A stretch of 32,205 nucleotides of DNA, taken from NCBI GenBank assembly GCA_023248265.1, contig JAHFEZ010000004.1:7661-39865 (forward strand). Reading direction: 5' to 3'. Position 1 is the stretch's first letter. Each line of letters starts with the position of its first letter. The DNA is from Deltaproteobacteria bacterium. GTDB taxonomy: Bacteria > Bdellovibrionota > JACOXK01 > 2-02-FULL-40-11. The notes under the pieces are model-generated. The model did not search any database and was not told where the DNA came from. It worked only from the letters and a program-made list of their open reading frames with translations. Shown piece by piece: positions 16,617-26,625 of this stretch. A program made the position numbers and the translations under genes.

Positions 16617-17072
16617 ATGAAGTTTTTAATTATTGCATTAGCGTCAGGACTGGGAACTGGATTTTTGCCCTGGGCTCCAGGCACATGGGGCTCTTTATTA
16701 GGAATTCCTCTGGCCTACGCTCTGGCCTATCCATCCAAAACCCTAGTATTGCTCTCACTCACAGCGTTTATTTTTTTGGCGATTTGGGTCAGTACCCAAG
16801 CCGAAAACGTGTGGCAGCAAAAAGATTCTCAAAAAATTGTCATCGATGAAATCTGTGGAATGGCCATTGCCCTTCTTTTTATCCCTCTCACCTTAAAAAC
16901 AGTCGTTTTGGCTTTTTTATTGTTTCGCCTATTTGATATTACAAAATTTCCTCCCATCTCTTTTTTAGAAAGATCTTTGCCAGGAGGATGGGGTGTGGTC
17001 TTAGATGATGTTATGGCTGGAATTTATGCCCGACTTTTTCTTGGACTTCTTTTATATTTAAAATGGTTGTAA
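16617..17072 (+). CDS. pgpA: Phosphatidylglycerophosphatase A
   Basis: ASGLGTGFLPWAPGTWGSLLGIPLAY...IVIDEICGM...FRLFDITKFPPI...PGGWGVVLDDVMAGIYA. Confidence 0.94.
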   Translation: MKFLIIALASGLGTGFLPWAPGTWGSLLGIPLAYALAYPSKTLVLLSLTAFIFLAIWVSTQAENVWQQKDSQKIVIDEICGMAIALLFIPLTLKTVVLAFLLFRLFDITKFPPISFLERSLPGGWGVVLDDVMAGIYARLFLGLLLYLKWL

Positions 17073-17082
17073 GGCCTCAGTT

Positions 17083-17583
17083 ATGAAATTAGAAGAAAAA
17101 ATTATTCATCTCCTCACCCAAAGAAAAGAAACAGTTTCTATTGCAGAATCCTGTACAGGAGGTCTCCTGGGACAAAGACTCACCTCTATTTCAGGAGCTT
17201 CAAGGGTATTTGGTTTTGGAGTGGTCAGTTATTCTGGTCAGGCTAAGCAAAAATTGCTCAATGTTTCTCCCAGCTTAATCAAAAAGCATGGAGAAGTCTC
17301 TCAGGAAATAGCCCAAGCCATGGCCCAAGGGATCCAAAGGCTTTCTCAAAGTCACTACGCCCTCTCTGTCACAGGGATTGCAGGCCCCACAGGAGGGACA
17401 GCTTTAAAACCCATAGGGACAGTGTGTTTATCGTTGATTTCTCAAAAGGGGCAGCATATAAAAAATAAGATACTTCATTTCTCAGGTAATCGCAGTCAAA
17501 TTAGAAGGAAAGCATCAACAGCGATTTTTAAAATTTTAGTTCAGGCTTTAACCAAAGGAGGCAGTCATGGCAATCGTAAGTGA
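17083..17583 (+). CDS. CinA C-terminal domain protein (nicotinamide-nucleotide amidase, PncC-type)
   Basis: [42 protein letters not shown]...[20 protein letters not shown]. Confidence 0.93.
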   Translation: MKLEEKIIHLLTQRKETVSIAESCTGGLLGQRLTSISGASRVFGFGVVSYSGQAKQKLLNVSPSLIKKHGEVSQEIAQAMAQGIQRLSQSHYALSVTGIAGPTGGTALKPIGTVCLSLISQKGQHIKNKILHFSGNRSQIRRKASTAIFKILVQALTKGGSHGNRK

Positions 17584-18640
17584 AACAGAGATACATAAGG
17601 AAAAAAATAAATCTATCGAACTGGCTATCGGAACCATTGAAAAGCAGTTTGGAAAAGGCTCGATCATGCGCCTGGGAACAGAAGGCCGTCTTCATGGAGA
17701 AGATATTCCAGCCATCCCGACAGGTTCCCTAGGCTTAGATATCGCCATGGGTGTGGGAGGATTTCCCAGAGGACGCGTTATTGAAATTTTTGGCCCTGAA
17801 TCCTCAGGAAAAACAACTTTAACGCTCCATGCAATCGCCGAAGCACAAAAGTCTGGGGGCATTGCCGCTTTTATCGATGCCGAACATGCCTTAGATGTTG
17901 ACTATGCACGAAAACTCGGTGTGAGAACAGATGATCTTCTTATTTCCCAACCAGACACAGGAGAACAAGCTTTAGAAATTGCTGAAGTCTTGGTAAGAAG
18001 TGGGGCCATCGACATTGTGGTCATAGATTCTGTCGCAGCTTTGACCCCCAAAGCAGAAATCGAAGGAGAAATGGGCGATTCTCATATGGGACTTCAAGCA
18101 AGACTTATGTCCCAAGCGCTTAGAAAGCTCACCGCTTGTATCAGCCGATCCAAGACAACCATCATTTTCATTAATCAATTACGCATGAAAATTGGGGTGA
18201 TGTTTGGAAATCCCGAAACGACAACCGGAGGACATGCTCTTAAATTTTATGCCACAACGCGAATTGATATTCGACGGATTGGCGCTATCAATGAAGGAGA
18301 GCAAGTAAAAGGCGCCCGAACGCGAGTTAAAATCGTAAAAAATAAAGTTGCTCCCCCTTTCAAACAAGTAGAGTTTGATATCCTGTATGGAACAGGGATT
18401 TCCTATCTCGGAGAAGTGGTTGATTTAGGAGCAGATCAGCATGTCATTGAAAAATCTGGTTCTTGGTTTACCTATGGAGATGAAAAGTTAGGTCAAGGAC
18501 GAGAAAAAGCGATTGAGCATCTCAAAGCTAATCCTAAATTGGCAGAAGAAATTAAAAAGAAAATTTATTTGGCTGTGGGGTTTACACATAAAGAGCTTGT
18601 GGTCGAAAAACCGACCCCTTCAGCTCCCAAAAAGAAATAG
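17567..18640 (+). CDS. recA: Recombinase RecA
   Basis: [14 protein letters not shown]...[42 protein letters not shown]; overlaps the cinA end by 17 nt. Confidence 0.99.
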   Translation: MAIVSETEIHKEKNKSIELAIGTIEKQFGKGSIMRLGTEGRLHGEDIPAIPTGSLGLDIAMGVGGFPRGRVIEIFGPESSGKTTLTLHAIAEAQKSGGIAAFIDAEHALDVDYARKLGVRTDDLLISQPDTGEQALEIAEVLVRSGAIDIVVIDSVAALTPKAEIEGEMGDSHMGLQARLMSQALRKLTACISRSKTTIIFINQLRMKIGVMFGNPETTTGGHALKFYATTRIDIRRIGAINEGEQVKGARTRVKIVKNKVAPPFKQVEFDILYGTGISYLGEVVDLGADQHVIEKSGSWFTYGDEKLGQGREKAIEHLKANPKLAEEIKKKIYLAVGFTHKELVVEKPTPSAPKKK

Positions 18641-21282
18641 TGCAACTCGACGACATTCGAAAACGTTTTCTTTCTTTTTTTGAAGAACGAGGACATCACA
18701 AAGTTTCCTCTTCGTCTTTGGTTCCCAGGAATGATCCTACCCTTTTATTTACAAATGCAGGGATGGTGCAATTTAAGGACATTTTTTTAGGAACACAGCT
18801 CCCTGAATTTAAAACAGCTACCTCGTGTCAAATCTGCATTCGAGCCGGTGGAAAACATAACGACTTAGAAAATGTAGGTAAAACCGGTCGTCACCATACC
18901 TTTTTTGAAATGCTTGGAAATTTTTCCTTTGGAGACTATTTCAAAGATAAAGCCATTGAATATGCATGGGATTTTTTAACCCATGACCTCAAGCTCGCTA
19001 AAAAAAATCTCTATGTCTCTGTCTATGAAAAAGATGACGAAGCCTACAAAATATGGAATAAAAAAATAAAGCTAGAATCCTCTCGAATTTATCGCTTTGG
19101 GGAAAAAGATAATTTTTGGGCGATGGGAGAAACAGGTCCCTGTGGTCCCTGCTCAGAAATTTATTACGACTTGGGCGCGCAAGTAGGCTGCAGAAAAAAA
19201 AGTTGTGACGTGGGGTGTTCTTGCGACCGCTACATTGAAATTTGGAACTTGGTCTTCATGCAATATCAACGAGATGAAAAGGGCCAACTCACCCCCCTCC
19301 CCAAACCTTCGATTGATACAGGCATGGGACTCGAACGCGTTGCTTCTATTCTTCAAGGGGTTCATAGTAATTACGATACCGATCTTTTTCAAAAATTGAT
19401 TCGGGCCATTGAAAAAATTGTGGGTAAAAAATATGGCCCCCCTGGGAATAACAAAGAAGATGACATTTCCATTCGGGTCATTGCGGATCATATTCGCTCT
19501 TCCACCTTTTTAATTTCAGAAGGCATCTTGCCCTCGAATGAAGGACGCGGCTATGTCCTTCGAAGAATCTTAAGACGTGCCATTCGGCATGGAAAAAAAC
19601 TAGGTCTTACAGCTCCTTTTCTCTATAAACTTGTCCCCTCTATGGTTGAGCTTATGTCCAAAACATACCCTCAGCTTAAGGACCAACAACCCTTCACAGA
19701 AAAAGTGATTTATTCTGAAGAAGAAAGGTTCTTACAAACACTCGATAACGGCCTTAAAATCTTAGAAAGCGAAATTGCAAAACTTAAAGATCAAAAAAAG
19801 AAAGAGCTTTCAGGAGAAACGATTTATAAATTGTACGACACGTTTGGATTTCCTCTAGATTTGATTCAGCTTTTGGCTCAAGAACACCATGTCTCACTCG
19901 ATAGGTCTGGATTTGAAAAATACATGAACGAACAGCGAGAGCGTGCACGAGCAAAATGGGTGGGCTCTGGAGAAAAAAAACAACTTTCTATTTATGCGTC
20001 ACTTTCTGAAAAGATAAAATGCCATTTTAAAGGATACGAAACTTCTCAAACCCATTCAAAACTTAAAAGCTTACTTCACGAAGGAAAAGAAGTTGCTTCA
20101 CTGACAGCTGAGGCCAAGACTATTGCCTGTGAACTCATCTTTCAAGAAACTCCTTTTTATGGCGAAGGTGGAGGCCAAATTGGAGATACGGGCATCATCA
20201 AAAGTGAAAAAGCAGAAATAGAAGTTACCGATACTCAAAAGCCCTTTCCTCACTTGATTATCCACATTGGGAAATTAATTAAAGGTTCTATCAAAGTAGG
20301 GGAAACCTTTGATTTGACCGTGAACGCTCACAGGCGTCTCGACATCGCACTCAATCACACAGCCACCCACATGCTCCACGCTGCGCTTCGTGAACAGCTG
20401 GGAGACCATGTGAGACAAGCAGGATCTTTGGTCGCACCGGATCGATTGAGATTTGATTTTACTCATTTTTCACCTCTGACACCTTTAGAAATTGAAAACT
20501 TAGAAAATTTTATGAATGAGCACATTCGGGCCAATGATCCTGTCACCTCCACCGTTATGTCTTATAAAGATGCCCTAGATATTGGAGCGATGGCTTTGTT
20601 TGGAGATAAATATGAAGATAAAGTGCGTGTGCTTCAAGTGGGAAATTATTCTACCGAACTGTGTGGAGGAACACATCTTCATGCAACCTCAGAAATTCGT
20701 CTTTTTAAAATTATTTCTGAAACAGCCATTGCTGCTGGAGTAAGACGTATGGAGGCTCTTACCGGAGACGGCGCTTTTCAATACCTCAAAGCCCGAGATG
20801 GAAAACTCAAAGAAATTGAAGACTCACTCCACATTACTCCTGGAGAAGCCTCTAAAAAAATTAAGCAAATAACCGAACGAACAAAAGAATTAGAACGAGA
20901 GCTTGGTCGCTTCCAAGACAAATCCATTTCTGAGAGCACTCAAGACCTTTTAAATCTTGTGAAAGAAAAAAATGGAGTTAAGATCTTAGCTGCCCACCTT
21001 TCTGTTTCCAACGTTGAAATGCTTAGAACCTATTGTGATCAGTTGAGAGATCGCTTAAAATCCGGTATTGTCGTTTTAGGAGCCAATCTTAATAATCGCG
21101 CGATTTTAATGGCTGCTGTCACCCATGACCTTACTTCTCGCTACTCTGCTCACGATATTATTCAAAAAATTAGTCCTCTCATTGGTGGCCGCGGCGGTGG
21201 GAAAGCCGATTTGGCCCAAGGGGGCGGCCCTCAGACAGATAAGCTTTCCGAAGCCCTCCAAAAAGCCTCTGATTTTATATAA
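18640..21282 (+). CDS. alaS: Alanyl-tRNA synthetase
   Basis: LVPRNDPTLLFTNAGMVQFKDIFLG...GKHNDLENVGKTGRHHTFFEMLGNFSFGDYFK...CGGTHL...GGRGGGKADLAQGGG; GTG start sharing 1 nt with the recA stop. Confidence 0.98.
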   Translation: MQLDDIRKRFLSFFEERGHHKVSSSSLVPRNDPTLLFTNAGMVQFKDIFLGTQLPEFKTATSCQICIRAGGKHNDLENVGKTGRHHTFFEMLGNFSFGDYFKDKAIEYAWDFLTHDLKLAKKNLYVSVYEKDDEAYKIWNKKIKLESSRIYRFGEKDNFWAMGETGPCGPCSEIYYDLGAQVGCRKKSCDVGCSCDRYIEIWNLVFMQYQRDEKGQLTPLPKPSIDTGMGLERVASILQGVHSNYDTDLFQKLIRAIEKIVGKKYGPPGNNKEDDISIRVIADHIRSSTFLISEGILPSNEGRGYVLRRILRRAIRHGKKLGLTAPFLYKLVPSMVELMSKTYPQLKDQQPFTEKVIYSEEERFLQTLDNGLKILESEIAKLKDQKKKELSGETIYKLYDTFGFPLDLIQLLAQEHHVSLDRSGFEKYMNEQRERARAKWVGSGEKKQLSIYASLSEKIKCHFKGYETSQTHSKLKSLLHEGKEVASLTAEAKTIACELIFQETPFYGEGGGQIGDTGIIKSEKAEIEVTDTQKPFPHLIIHIGKLIKGSIKVGETFDLTVNAHRRLDIALNHTATHMLHAALREQLGDHVRQAGSLVAPDRLRFDFTHFSPLTPLEIENLENFMNEHIRANDPVTSTVMSYKDALDIGAMALFGDKYEDKVRVLQVGNYSTELCGGTHLHATSEIRLFKIISETAIAAGVRRMEALTGDGAFQYLKARDGKLKEIEDSLHITPGEASKKIKQITERTKELERELGRFQDKSISESTQDLLNLVKEKNGVKILAAHLSVSNVEMLRTYCDQLRDRLKSGIVVLGANLNNRAILMAAVTHDLTSRYSAHDIIQKISPLIGGRGGGKADLAQGGGPQTDKLSEALQKASDFI

Positions 21283-21294
21283 AAAGTGAGCGTT

Positions 21295-22023
21295 TTAAAG
21301 GGTTGTGGTTTGGGCTTTCTGAGCCATGTCGAGATACAGCAGCGCTTCAGAATTTTTGGGATCCATATCTAAAACTTTTTCCCACTCTTGGATCGCTTCA
21401 ATCATTTTTCCTTGGGCGTAGTAAGCAAGCCCTAATTTTACAAGACCTGGAACATAGTCCGGATGAAAAATTTTTATTTTCTTAAGCTCTTTTAAAGATT
21501 CTGATAACGCTCCTTGCTTTTCATGAACCTTCGCCATCCGAACAATAATCTCTGGACTTTGAGGGGATAGAGCCAATGCTTTTTGGTACTGTTCTTGTGC
21601 TTCCTGAAACCGATGATAGGTTTCATAAAGTTCTCCAAGTTCCACATGCTTTAACGCAAGCTTTTCTTGAATATAAGAGTCTTGAAAATCTGTAGGCCCG
21701 CTCACTTGTTTTTGCGCACGATTAAACAAGAGGCGTCCTTCTTCATAGCGCCCCAAATCATTATATAAAATAGAAAGGCTTAGTGCTGCATCTGTATAGT
21801 TAGGCTTAATGGCCAAAGATTTCTTATAAGTCGTAATGGCTTTTTCAAACTCTCCTTGCGTATGATAGAGATTTCCCAGCAAAAATAATGCCTCATGGCC
21901 ATTTTGATTAATACCCATAGCCAACAAAAGCTGTTCTTCTGCTTTAGGGAAATTTTTTTCTTTGAGTTTGTCCTTGGCAACTTCCAGATATCGATCGTAA
22001 AGATCCACGGGATGAGTCCCCAC
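21295..22023 (-). CDS. Tetratricopeptide repeat protein
   Basis: Multiple TPR-like units, e.g. AEEQLLLAMGINQNGHEALFLLGNLYHTQGEFEKAITTYKKSLAIKPNYTDA. Confidence 0.88.
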   Translation of the reverse strand: MGTHPVDLYDRYLEVAKDKLKEKNFPKAEEQLLLAMGINQNGHEALFLLGNLYHTQGEFEKAITTYKKSLAIKPNYTDAALSLSILYNDLGRYEEGRLLFNRAQKQVSGPTDFQDSYIQEKLALKHVELGELYETYHRFQEAQEQYQKALALSPQSPEIIVRMAKVHEKQGALSESLKELKKIKIFHPDYVPGLVKLGLAYYAQGKMIEAIQEWEKVLDMDPKNSEALLYLDMAQKAQTTTL

Positions 22024-22027
22024 GCGT

Positions 22028-22774
22028 TTAGTTTTTCTTTAAAACTACATTGGCTTCGGGTACTTGTTTTGAACTTGGAAACTGTTTTACAAATTCAGTC
22101 AGCATTTTTTTTGCCTCTGTTTTTTCGTTAAGATAATAATAGCACATTCCCAGTTGAAACAAAACTTTTTCATCCAACCCTAAGCCTTTATATTTTTTTA
22201 AAATTATTTTAAATCGCCCGACGGCAGATGAATATTGCTTTTGGCGATAATAAAAATCTCCAATATAATATTCTTTCCGAGCCAATTGAGAAAGACTGTC
22301 TTGCCTTTTTTCCTGGGCTTGGGGCATATATTGAGATTGAGGATAGCGATCTAAAAATTCATCAAAGGCCTCAATGGCTTTGGTAGCAGCCGACAAATCT
22401 CGATCAATGGTAGGAGGAATTTGTTTATAATAACTCATGCTCACCCGAAAAGAGGCAAAATCAGCCTTCTTATGGTTGGGGTGGAGGTCTTGAAATGATT
22501 GAAAATAGGCCAAAGACTCCACATAAGACGCTTGCAAATAATAGGACTCTGCAATTTCAAGCTCTGCCTCCACAGCTTCTGGGCTTAGAGGATATCTATT
22601 CTTGATGGCTTCAAATTTTTCAATGGCCAAATCATAACGTCCAGCCTTTTGAAAATCCTTGGCTCTTTGAAGATCTAAAATTTCTGGTTTTTGTTTGGCT
22701 AATTCTGTGGATGCACAGCCTGCTAACAAGGCTAGGGCCAAAAGTGGAATGATTCCAAAGTGTTTGACTAACAT
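22028..22774 (-). CDS. bamD: Outer membrane assembly lipoprotein BamD
   Basis: MLVKHFGIIPLLALALLAGCAS lipobox; TPR-type YDLAIEKFEAIKNRYPLSPEAVEAELEIAESYYLQASYVES. Track start 22891 is a GTG upstream; the ATG before the signal peptide is preferred. Confidence 0.9.
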   Translation of the reverse strand: MLVKHFGIIPLLALALLAGCASTELAKQKPEILDLQRAKDFQKAGRYDLAIEKFEAIKNRYPLSPEAVEAELEIAESYYLQASYVESLAYFQSFQDLHPNHKKADFASFRVSMSYYKQIPPTIDRDLSAATKAIEAFDEFLDRYPQSQYMPQAQEKRQDSLSQLARKEYYIGDFYYRQKQYSSAVGRFKIILKKYKGLGLDEKVLFQLGMCYYYLNEKTEAKKMLTEFVKQFPSSKQVPEANVVLKKN

Positions 22775-22802
22775 ACGTGATTTCCTATATATAGCAATCA
22801 GC

Positions 22803-24167
22803 ATGACTGTAGCAACAAATCTTTTCAAAGGCACCTCATTTTTGAGAGCCAAGCGAGATACTTTGCTCGCCATTAAAAAAGCCCAAAGCACCCTGACCTC
22901 GGTTAAAAAAAGTTCTTCCTCTGTATTGGCTCAAGCAGCCAAAGAACTGGGGGAACTCAGAGGACGCTCTCTTTTTTATCCCGCCCTTTTTTCTGGCGTA
23001 GGCAATGGCTCTTTGGTTGAATTAATCGATGGTAGTGTCAAATATGATTTTATCACAGGGATTGGCACACATTTTTTTGGACACTCTGATTTAGACTTAA
23101 TCGGGGTAGCCCTAGAAGCTGCTTCTAAAAATGTTGTCATGCAAGGAAATCTTCAGGCAAACACAGAACTCAAAGACTTTTTGGAAACACTTTTAAGTCT
23201 GGCCGGGCCTCCTTTAAAATACGGCTGGCTTGCCACCAGTGGGACAGATGCCAATGAAAACGCTTTAAAAGTCATCCGTCACAAAAAAACACCCGCGTAT
23301 AAAGTCGTTGCCTTTAAAAATTGCTTCCATGGACGAACGCTCATCATGGCAGACATTACAGATCAAGATGCCTACCGAAAAGGACTTCATCGCTATCAAG
23401 ATGCTTATTATGTTCCTTTTTTTGATCCCAAAGATCCTCATTCGATCGAAAAAAGTGAAGCTGCATTAAAAGAAATTTTATCCCAACACACAGCAGACAT
23501 TGCCTGCTTTGTGTTTGAACTGATTCAAGGAGAAGGTGGCTTTCACCCTGCACCCCCTGAATTTTTTAAACGCCTGATGGATATTTGCCGACAGGCCAAC
23601 ATTGCCATTTGGGTGGATGAAATTCAAACCGTAGGCCGTACGGGAGAGCTCTTTGCATTTCAAAAATTAGGACTCAAAGACACTGTAGATGTGGCAACCG
23701 TGGGAAAAATGCTTCAAAATTGTGCCACACTCTATACCGAACATTATAATCCTGAAGCAGGGCTTTTAGCAGGAACATTTGCAGGAAGTACTATTTCTTT
23801 GGCTGTTGGAAAAAGAATTTTAGAACGCCTCAAAGAAGAAAAATTTTTTGGGAAAAATGGAAAAATTGCTCAAATTGAAAAATGGGTTTTTTCTGGATTA
23901 AAAAATCTCCAAAAAGAAGTTGGGGAAGAAACCCTTTCTAATATTGGAGTTTTAGGAACCATGGTTTCTTTTCAATTTCGCAAAGGAGATTTAGAAGAAA
24001 CTAAAAAATTCATTTTAAATCTTTTTGAAGAAGGGGTTATGACATTCTATTGTGGTCGAGGCCCTTATAAGGTACGCTTCCTGCTGCCAGGGGGAGCCAT
24101 TACTCAAAAAGACTTTGAAAAAGCACTCTCGCTGGTTAAAAAAACAATACATAGAATGGAGTCATAA
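22803..24167 (+). CDS. Class III PLP-dependent aminotransferase (lysine 6-aminotransferase/succinylornithine aminotransferase-like)
   Basis: GTHFFGHSDL, SGTDANENALKVIR, FELIQGEGGFHPAPPEFFKRLMDICRQANIAIWVDEIQTVGRTG, VATVGKMLQNCATLY (PLP Lys), TFAGSTISL. Track start 22695 lies inside bamD. Confidence 0.88.
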   Translation: MTVATNLFKGTSFLRAKRDTLLAIKKAQSTLTSVKKSSSSVLAQAAKELGELRGRSLFYPALFSGVGNGSLVELIDGSVKYDFITGIGTHFFGHSDLDLIGVALEAASKNVVMQGNLQANTELKDFLETLLSLAGPPLKYGWLATSGTDANENALKVIRHKKTPAYKVVAFKNCFHGRTLIMADITDQDAYRKGLHRYQDAYYVPFFDPKDPHSIEKSEAALKEILSQHTADIACFVFELIQGEGGFHPAPPEFFKRLMDICRQANIAIWVDEIQTVGRTGELFAFQKLGLKDTVDVATVGKMLQNCATLYTEHYNPEAGLLAGTFAGSTISLAVGKRILERLKEEKFFGKNGKIAQIEKWVFSGLKNLQKEVGEETLSNIGVLGTMVSFQFRKGDLEETKKFILNLFEEGVMTFYCGRGPYKVRFLLPGGAITQKDFEKALSLVKKTIHRMES

Positions 24168-24168
24168 G

Positions 24169-25572
24169 ATGAGTTGGGATTTATTAGAAGAAGCAAAAAA
24201 AATTATTTCAATTAATTCTGTCACTTACGAAAGCAATCGTTCCATCGTAGAGTATTTGAGTTCCCTTTTGAGCCCTCTAGATTTAGGAGTCACAACTCAA
24301 AAAGGAGAATGTTACGACAAAGAACAATTTAATATCATTGCTAAAAAAGGCCCTTCTGAAGGAGATGCGCTTCTTTTTTGTACTCACTTAGATACGGTTT
24401 CTCCCGGAGATACCTCCCTTTGGACCAAAACAGGGGGCAATCCCTTCCATGCTACGATTGAAGGAGATAAAATTTATGGACTAGGTACTGCAGATGTAAA
24501 ACTTGATGCGTTATGTAAAATTAAAGCTCTAGAAAAATTTAAAGGAGTTCCTTTTAAAAATCCCTTTATCTTTGCAGCCACCTATGGAGAAGAAACAGGA
24601 CTTGCAGGCGCTAAAAAACTGGTCTCAGAAAATACAATTAAACCCAAGTATGCTGTGGTGGGAGAACCTTCAAACTTAAGTATCGTCTATGCCCACAAAG
24701 GGTTTTTAACTTTAGAATTTACGCTTGTTGATACAGAAGCTAAAGAAGCCGCTCTTACAGAGCCTATTTTTAGAATTGATTTTTTTGGCCGCTCGGCTCA
24801 TAGCTCAACTCCGCAGCTGGGGATCAATGCGGTTCAAAAAGCATTGGATTTTCTCAAAAACTACAAGGGAAAATATGAGTTTATTAGCTTAAAGGGCGGC
24901 GAACTCATTAATGTAATTCCGGATAAAGCTTCTTTAAAAATTAAATGTCCTGAAAAATTGGTTTCAGAGGACGAAGGGCTTCACTCATATACAGAAAAAC
25001 TTAAAAAACCAGCCTATGTGTTCACCCCTGCTTTTGGGGAAGCCTTAGAAGATCTTCAAACGTATTTTAAAAAATTATTCTCAGAATTTAAAAAAGCACC
25101 TCTTTTAGAATTTGATCCTCCCACCAGTGTTTTAAATATTGGGGTCATTTCAACTCAAGAAAACAAAGTAAGGTTCTTGCTGGGCATTCGACTCTTACCC
25201 ACTGCCAATACCGATGAAATTTTAACAGCCATTCAAACTCAAATCGACGCCATTACAAAAAAATATCCAGCCATTCAAATCTCAAAACGTGTGGATCGGT
25301 TGAGTCTTCCGATGAAAACAGACCTCACGTCTAAATTGATTATAGAAGCTAAAAATGTATTGCGAAGCATGGGATTACAAGAAACATTGATTACCAAATC
25401 TTCTTCAACAGAAGCTTCTGTCTATCGAGCCCTAGGGGCAGAAGCGATTGTTTGGGGACCTGGTGTTTCTGTCGGTAATGTACATAAACCCAATGAATTT
25501 AACTACCTTCACCACTTAACCCATGCTGTCACTTTTTATGAAAAGCTCATTGAGCAACTTTGTATTAAATGA
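24169..25572 (+). CDS. M20-family metallohydrolase (ArgE/DapE-like deacylase)
   Basis: LLFCTHLDTVSPGD, YGLGTADVKLDALCKI, ATYGEETGLAGAKKLV, VVGEPSNL; start ATG 24169 one base after the aminotransferase stop. Confidence 0.88.
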   Translation: MSWDLLEEAKKIISINSVTYESNRSIVEYLSSLLSPLDLGVTTQKGECYDKEQFNIIAKKGPSEGDALLFCTHLDTVSPGDTSLWTKTGGNPFHATIEGDKIYGLGTADVKLDALCKIKALEKFKGVPFKNPFIFAATYGEETGLAGAKKLVSENTIKPKYAVVGEPSNLSIVYAHKGFLTLEFTLVDTEAKEAALTEPIFRIDFFGRSAHSSTPQLGINAVQKALDFLKNYKGKYEFISLKGGELINVIPDKASLKIKCPEKLVSEDEGLHSYTEKLKKPAYVFTPAFGEALEDLQTYFKKLFSEFKKAPLLEFDPPTSVLNIGVISTQENKVRFLLGIRLLPTANTDEILTAIQTQIDAITKKYPAIQISKRVDRLSLPMKTDLTSKLIIEAKNVLRSMGLQETLITKSSSTEASVYRALGAEAIVWGPGVSVGNVHKPNEFNYLHHLTHAVTFYEKLIEQLCIK

Positions 25573-25581
25573 GGAAAGATC

Positions 25582-26625
25582 ATGTTTTTACTTCGTTCTG
25601 TCAGGCCCGATGATTTAAAACAAGTGATGTCACTTGCAAAGCTTTTGGCAGCAGTTAATCTCGCTCAACAGCCCGAAGATCTTCAAAAACAAATTCAAAA
25701 ATCGATGAGTGCTGTTTCTGGTGAAACCAAAAACAAAGGCGAAGCAGATTATATTTTTTGCCTAGAAGACTTAAATAGCCAAAAGATTATTGGGACTTCG
25801 ATGATTATGGCTCAGCATGGCACAAAAGATGCCCCTCACTTTTATTTTCAAGTGTTGCGCCTTGAAAAATTTAGCCAAACCATTCATTCGGGCATTGTCC
25901 ATCAAGTCTTGCGTTTGGGCTATGACATGGATGGCCCCACAGAAGTCGGGGGCCTTGTTCTTCATCCGGCGTTTCGTCACACAGGAAAACACTTGGGCAA
26001 ACTCTTATCTTGGAGTCGGTTTTTATATATTGCCATGCACAGACGTCGTTTTAAAGACCGCGTCATTGCAGAATTTTTGCCACCTCTAACTCCTGATGGA
26101 AAGTCGCCTTTGTGGGAAGCTATTGGTCAAAAGTTTACCAATCTTCCCTATATGGAAGCCGATCGCATCAGTCGCAAAAACAAAGAATTCATTTTATCCC
26201 TTTTCCCACGACAAGATATTTATATTTGTCTTCTAGAAGCTCGCGTTCGAGAACTCATCGGACAAGTTGGAGAAGACAGTCTCCCAGCTAAAAAGATGCT
26301 AGAATCCATCGGATTTAAATATTTGGAAATGATTGATCCTTTCGATGGAGGCCCTCATTATGGCGCTCGCATGAAAGATGTTGCTCTTGTTAAAAAAGTA
26401 AAAACCTTAAAATTTAAAAAAGCCAATATCCGTCGATTGAAAGGTTTGGGGGAAGATTTGGGTATCGTGGGACATAATAAAAATGACGAATTTAAGGCCG
26501 TCGCCACCGAATGCAAAGTGGAAGGTAAGAATATTTATCTTCCCTCCGAGGCCAGAGAAACCCTAGGCGTTGAACCGAACGACACCCTTCATTTCTTACC
26601 TTTTGAACCAGAGTCACATGCGTAA
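25582..26625 (+). CDS. astA: Arginine N-succinyltransferase-like protein
   Basis: LLRSVRPDDLKQVMSLAK...GPTEVGGLVLHPAFRHTGKHLGKLLSWSRFLYIAMHRRRFKDRVIAEFLPPLTPDGKSPLWEAIGQKFTNLPYMEADRIS...FIL.LFP; AstA family. Confidence 0.92.
   Translation: MFLLRSVRPDDLKQVMSLAKLLAAVNLAQQPEDLQKQIQKSMSAVSGETKNKGEADYIFCLEDLNSQKIIGTSMIMAQHGTKDAPHFYFQVLRLEKFSQTIHSGIVHQVLRLGYDMDGPTEVGGLVLHPAFRHTGKHLGKLLSWSRFLYIAMHRRRFKDRVIAEFLPPLTPDGKSPLWEAIGQKFTNLPYMEADRISRKNKEFILSLFPRQDIYICLLEARVRELIGQVGEDSLPAKKMLESIGFKYLEMIDPFDGGPHYGARMKDVALVKKVKTLKFKKANIRRLKGLGEDLGIVGHNKNDEFKAVATECKVEGKNIYLPSEARETLGVEPNDTLHFLPFEPESHA

Noticed and set aside
18640-21282. Cys-rich CRKKSCDVGCSCDRYIEIWN segment in AlaS as a novel insertion
   Set aside because: Similar Cys-containing segments at this position occur in ordinary bacterial AlaS proteins, so not considered unusual.
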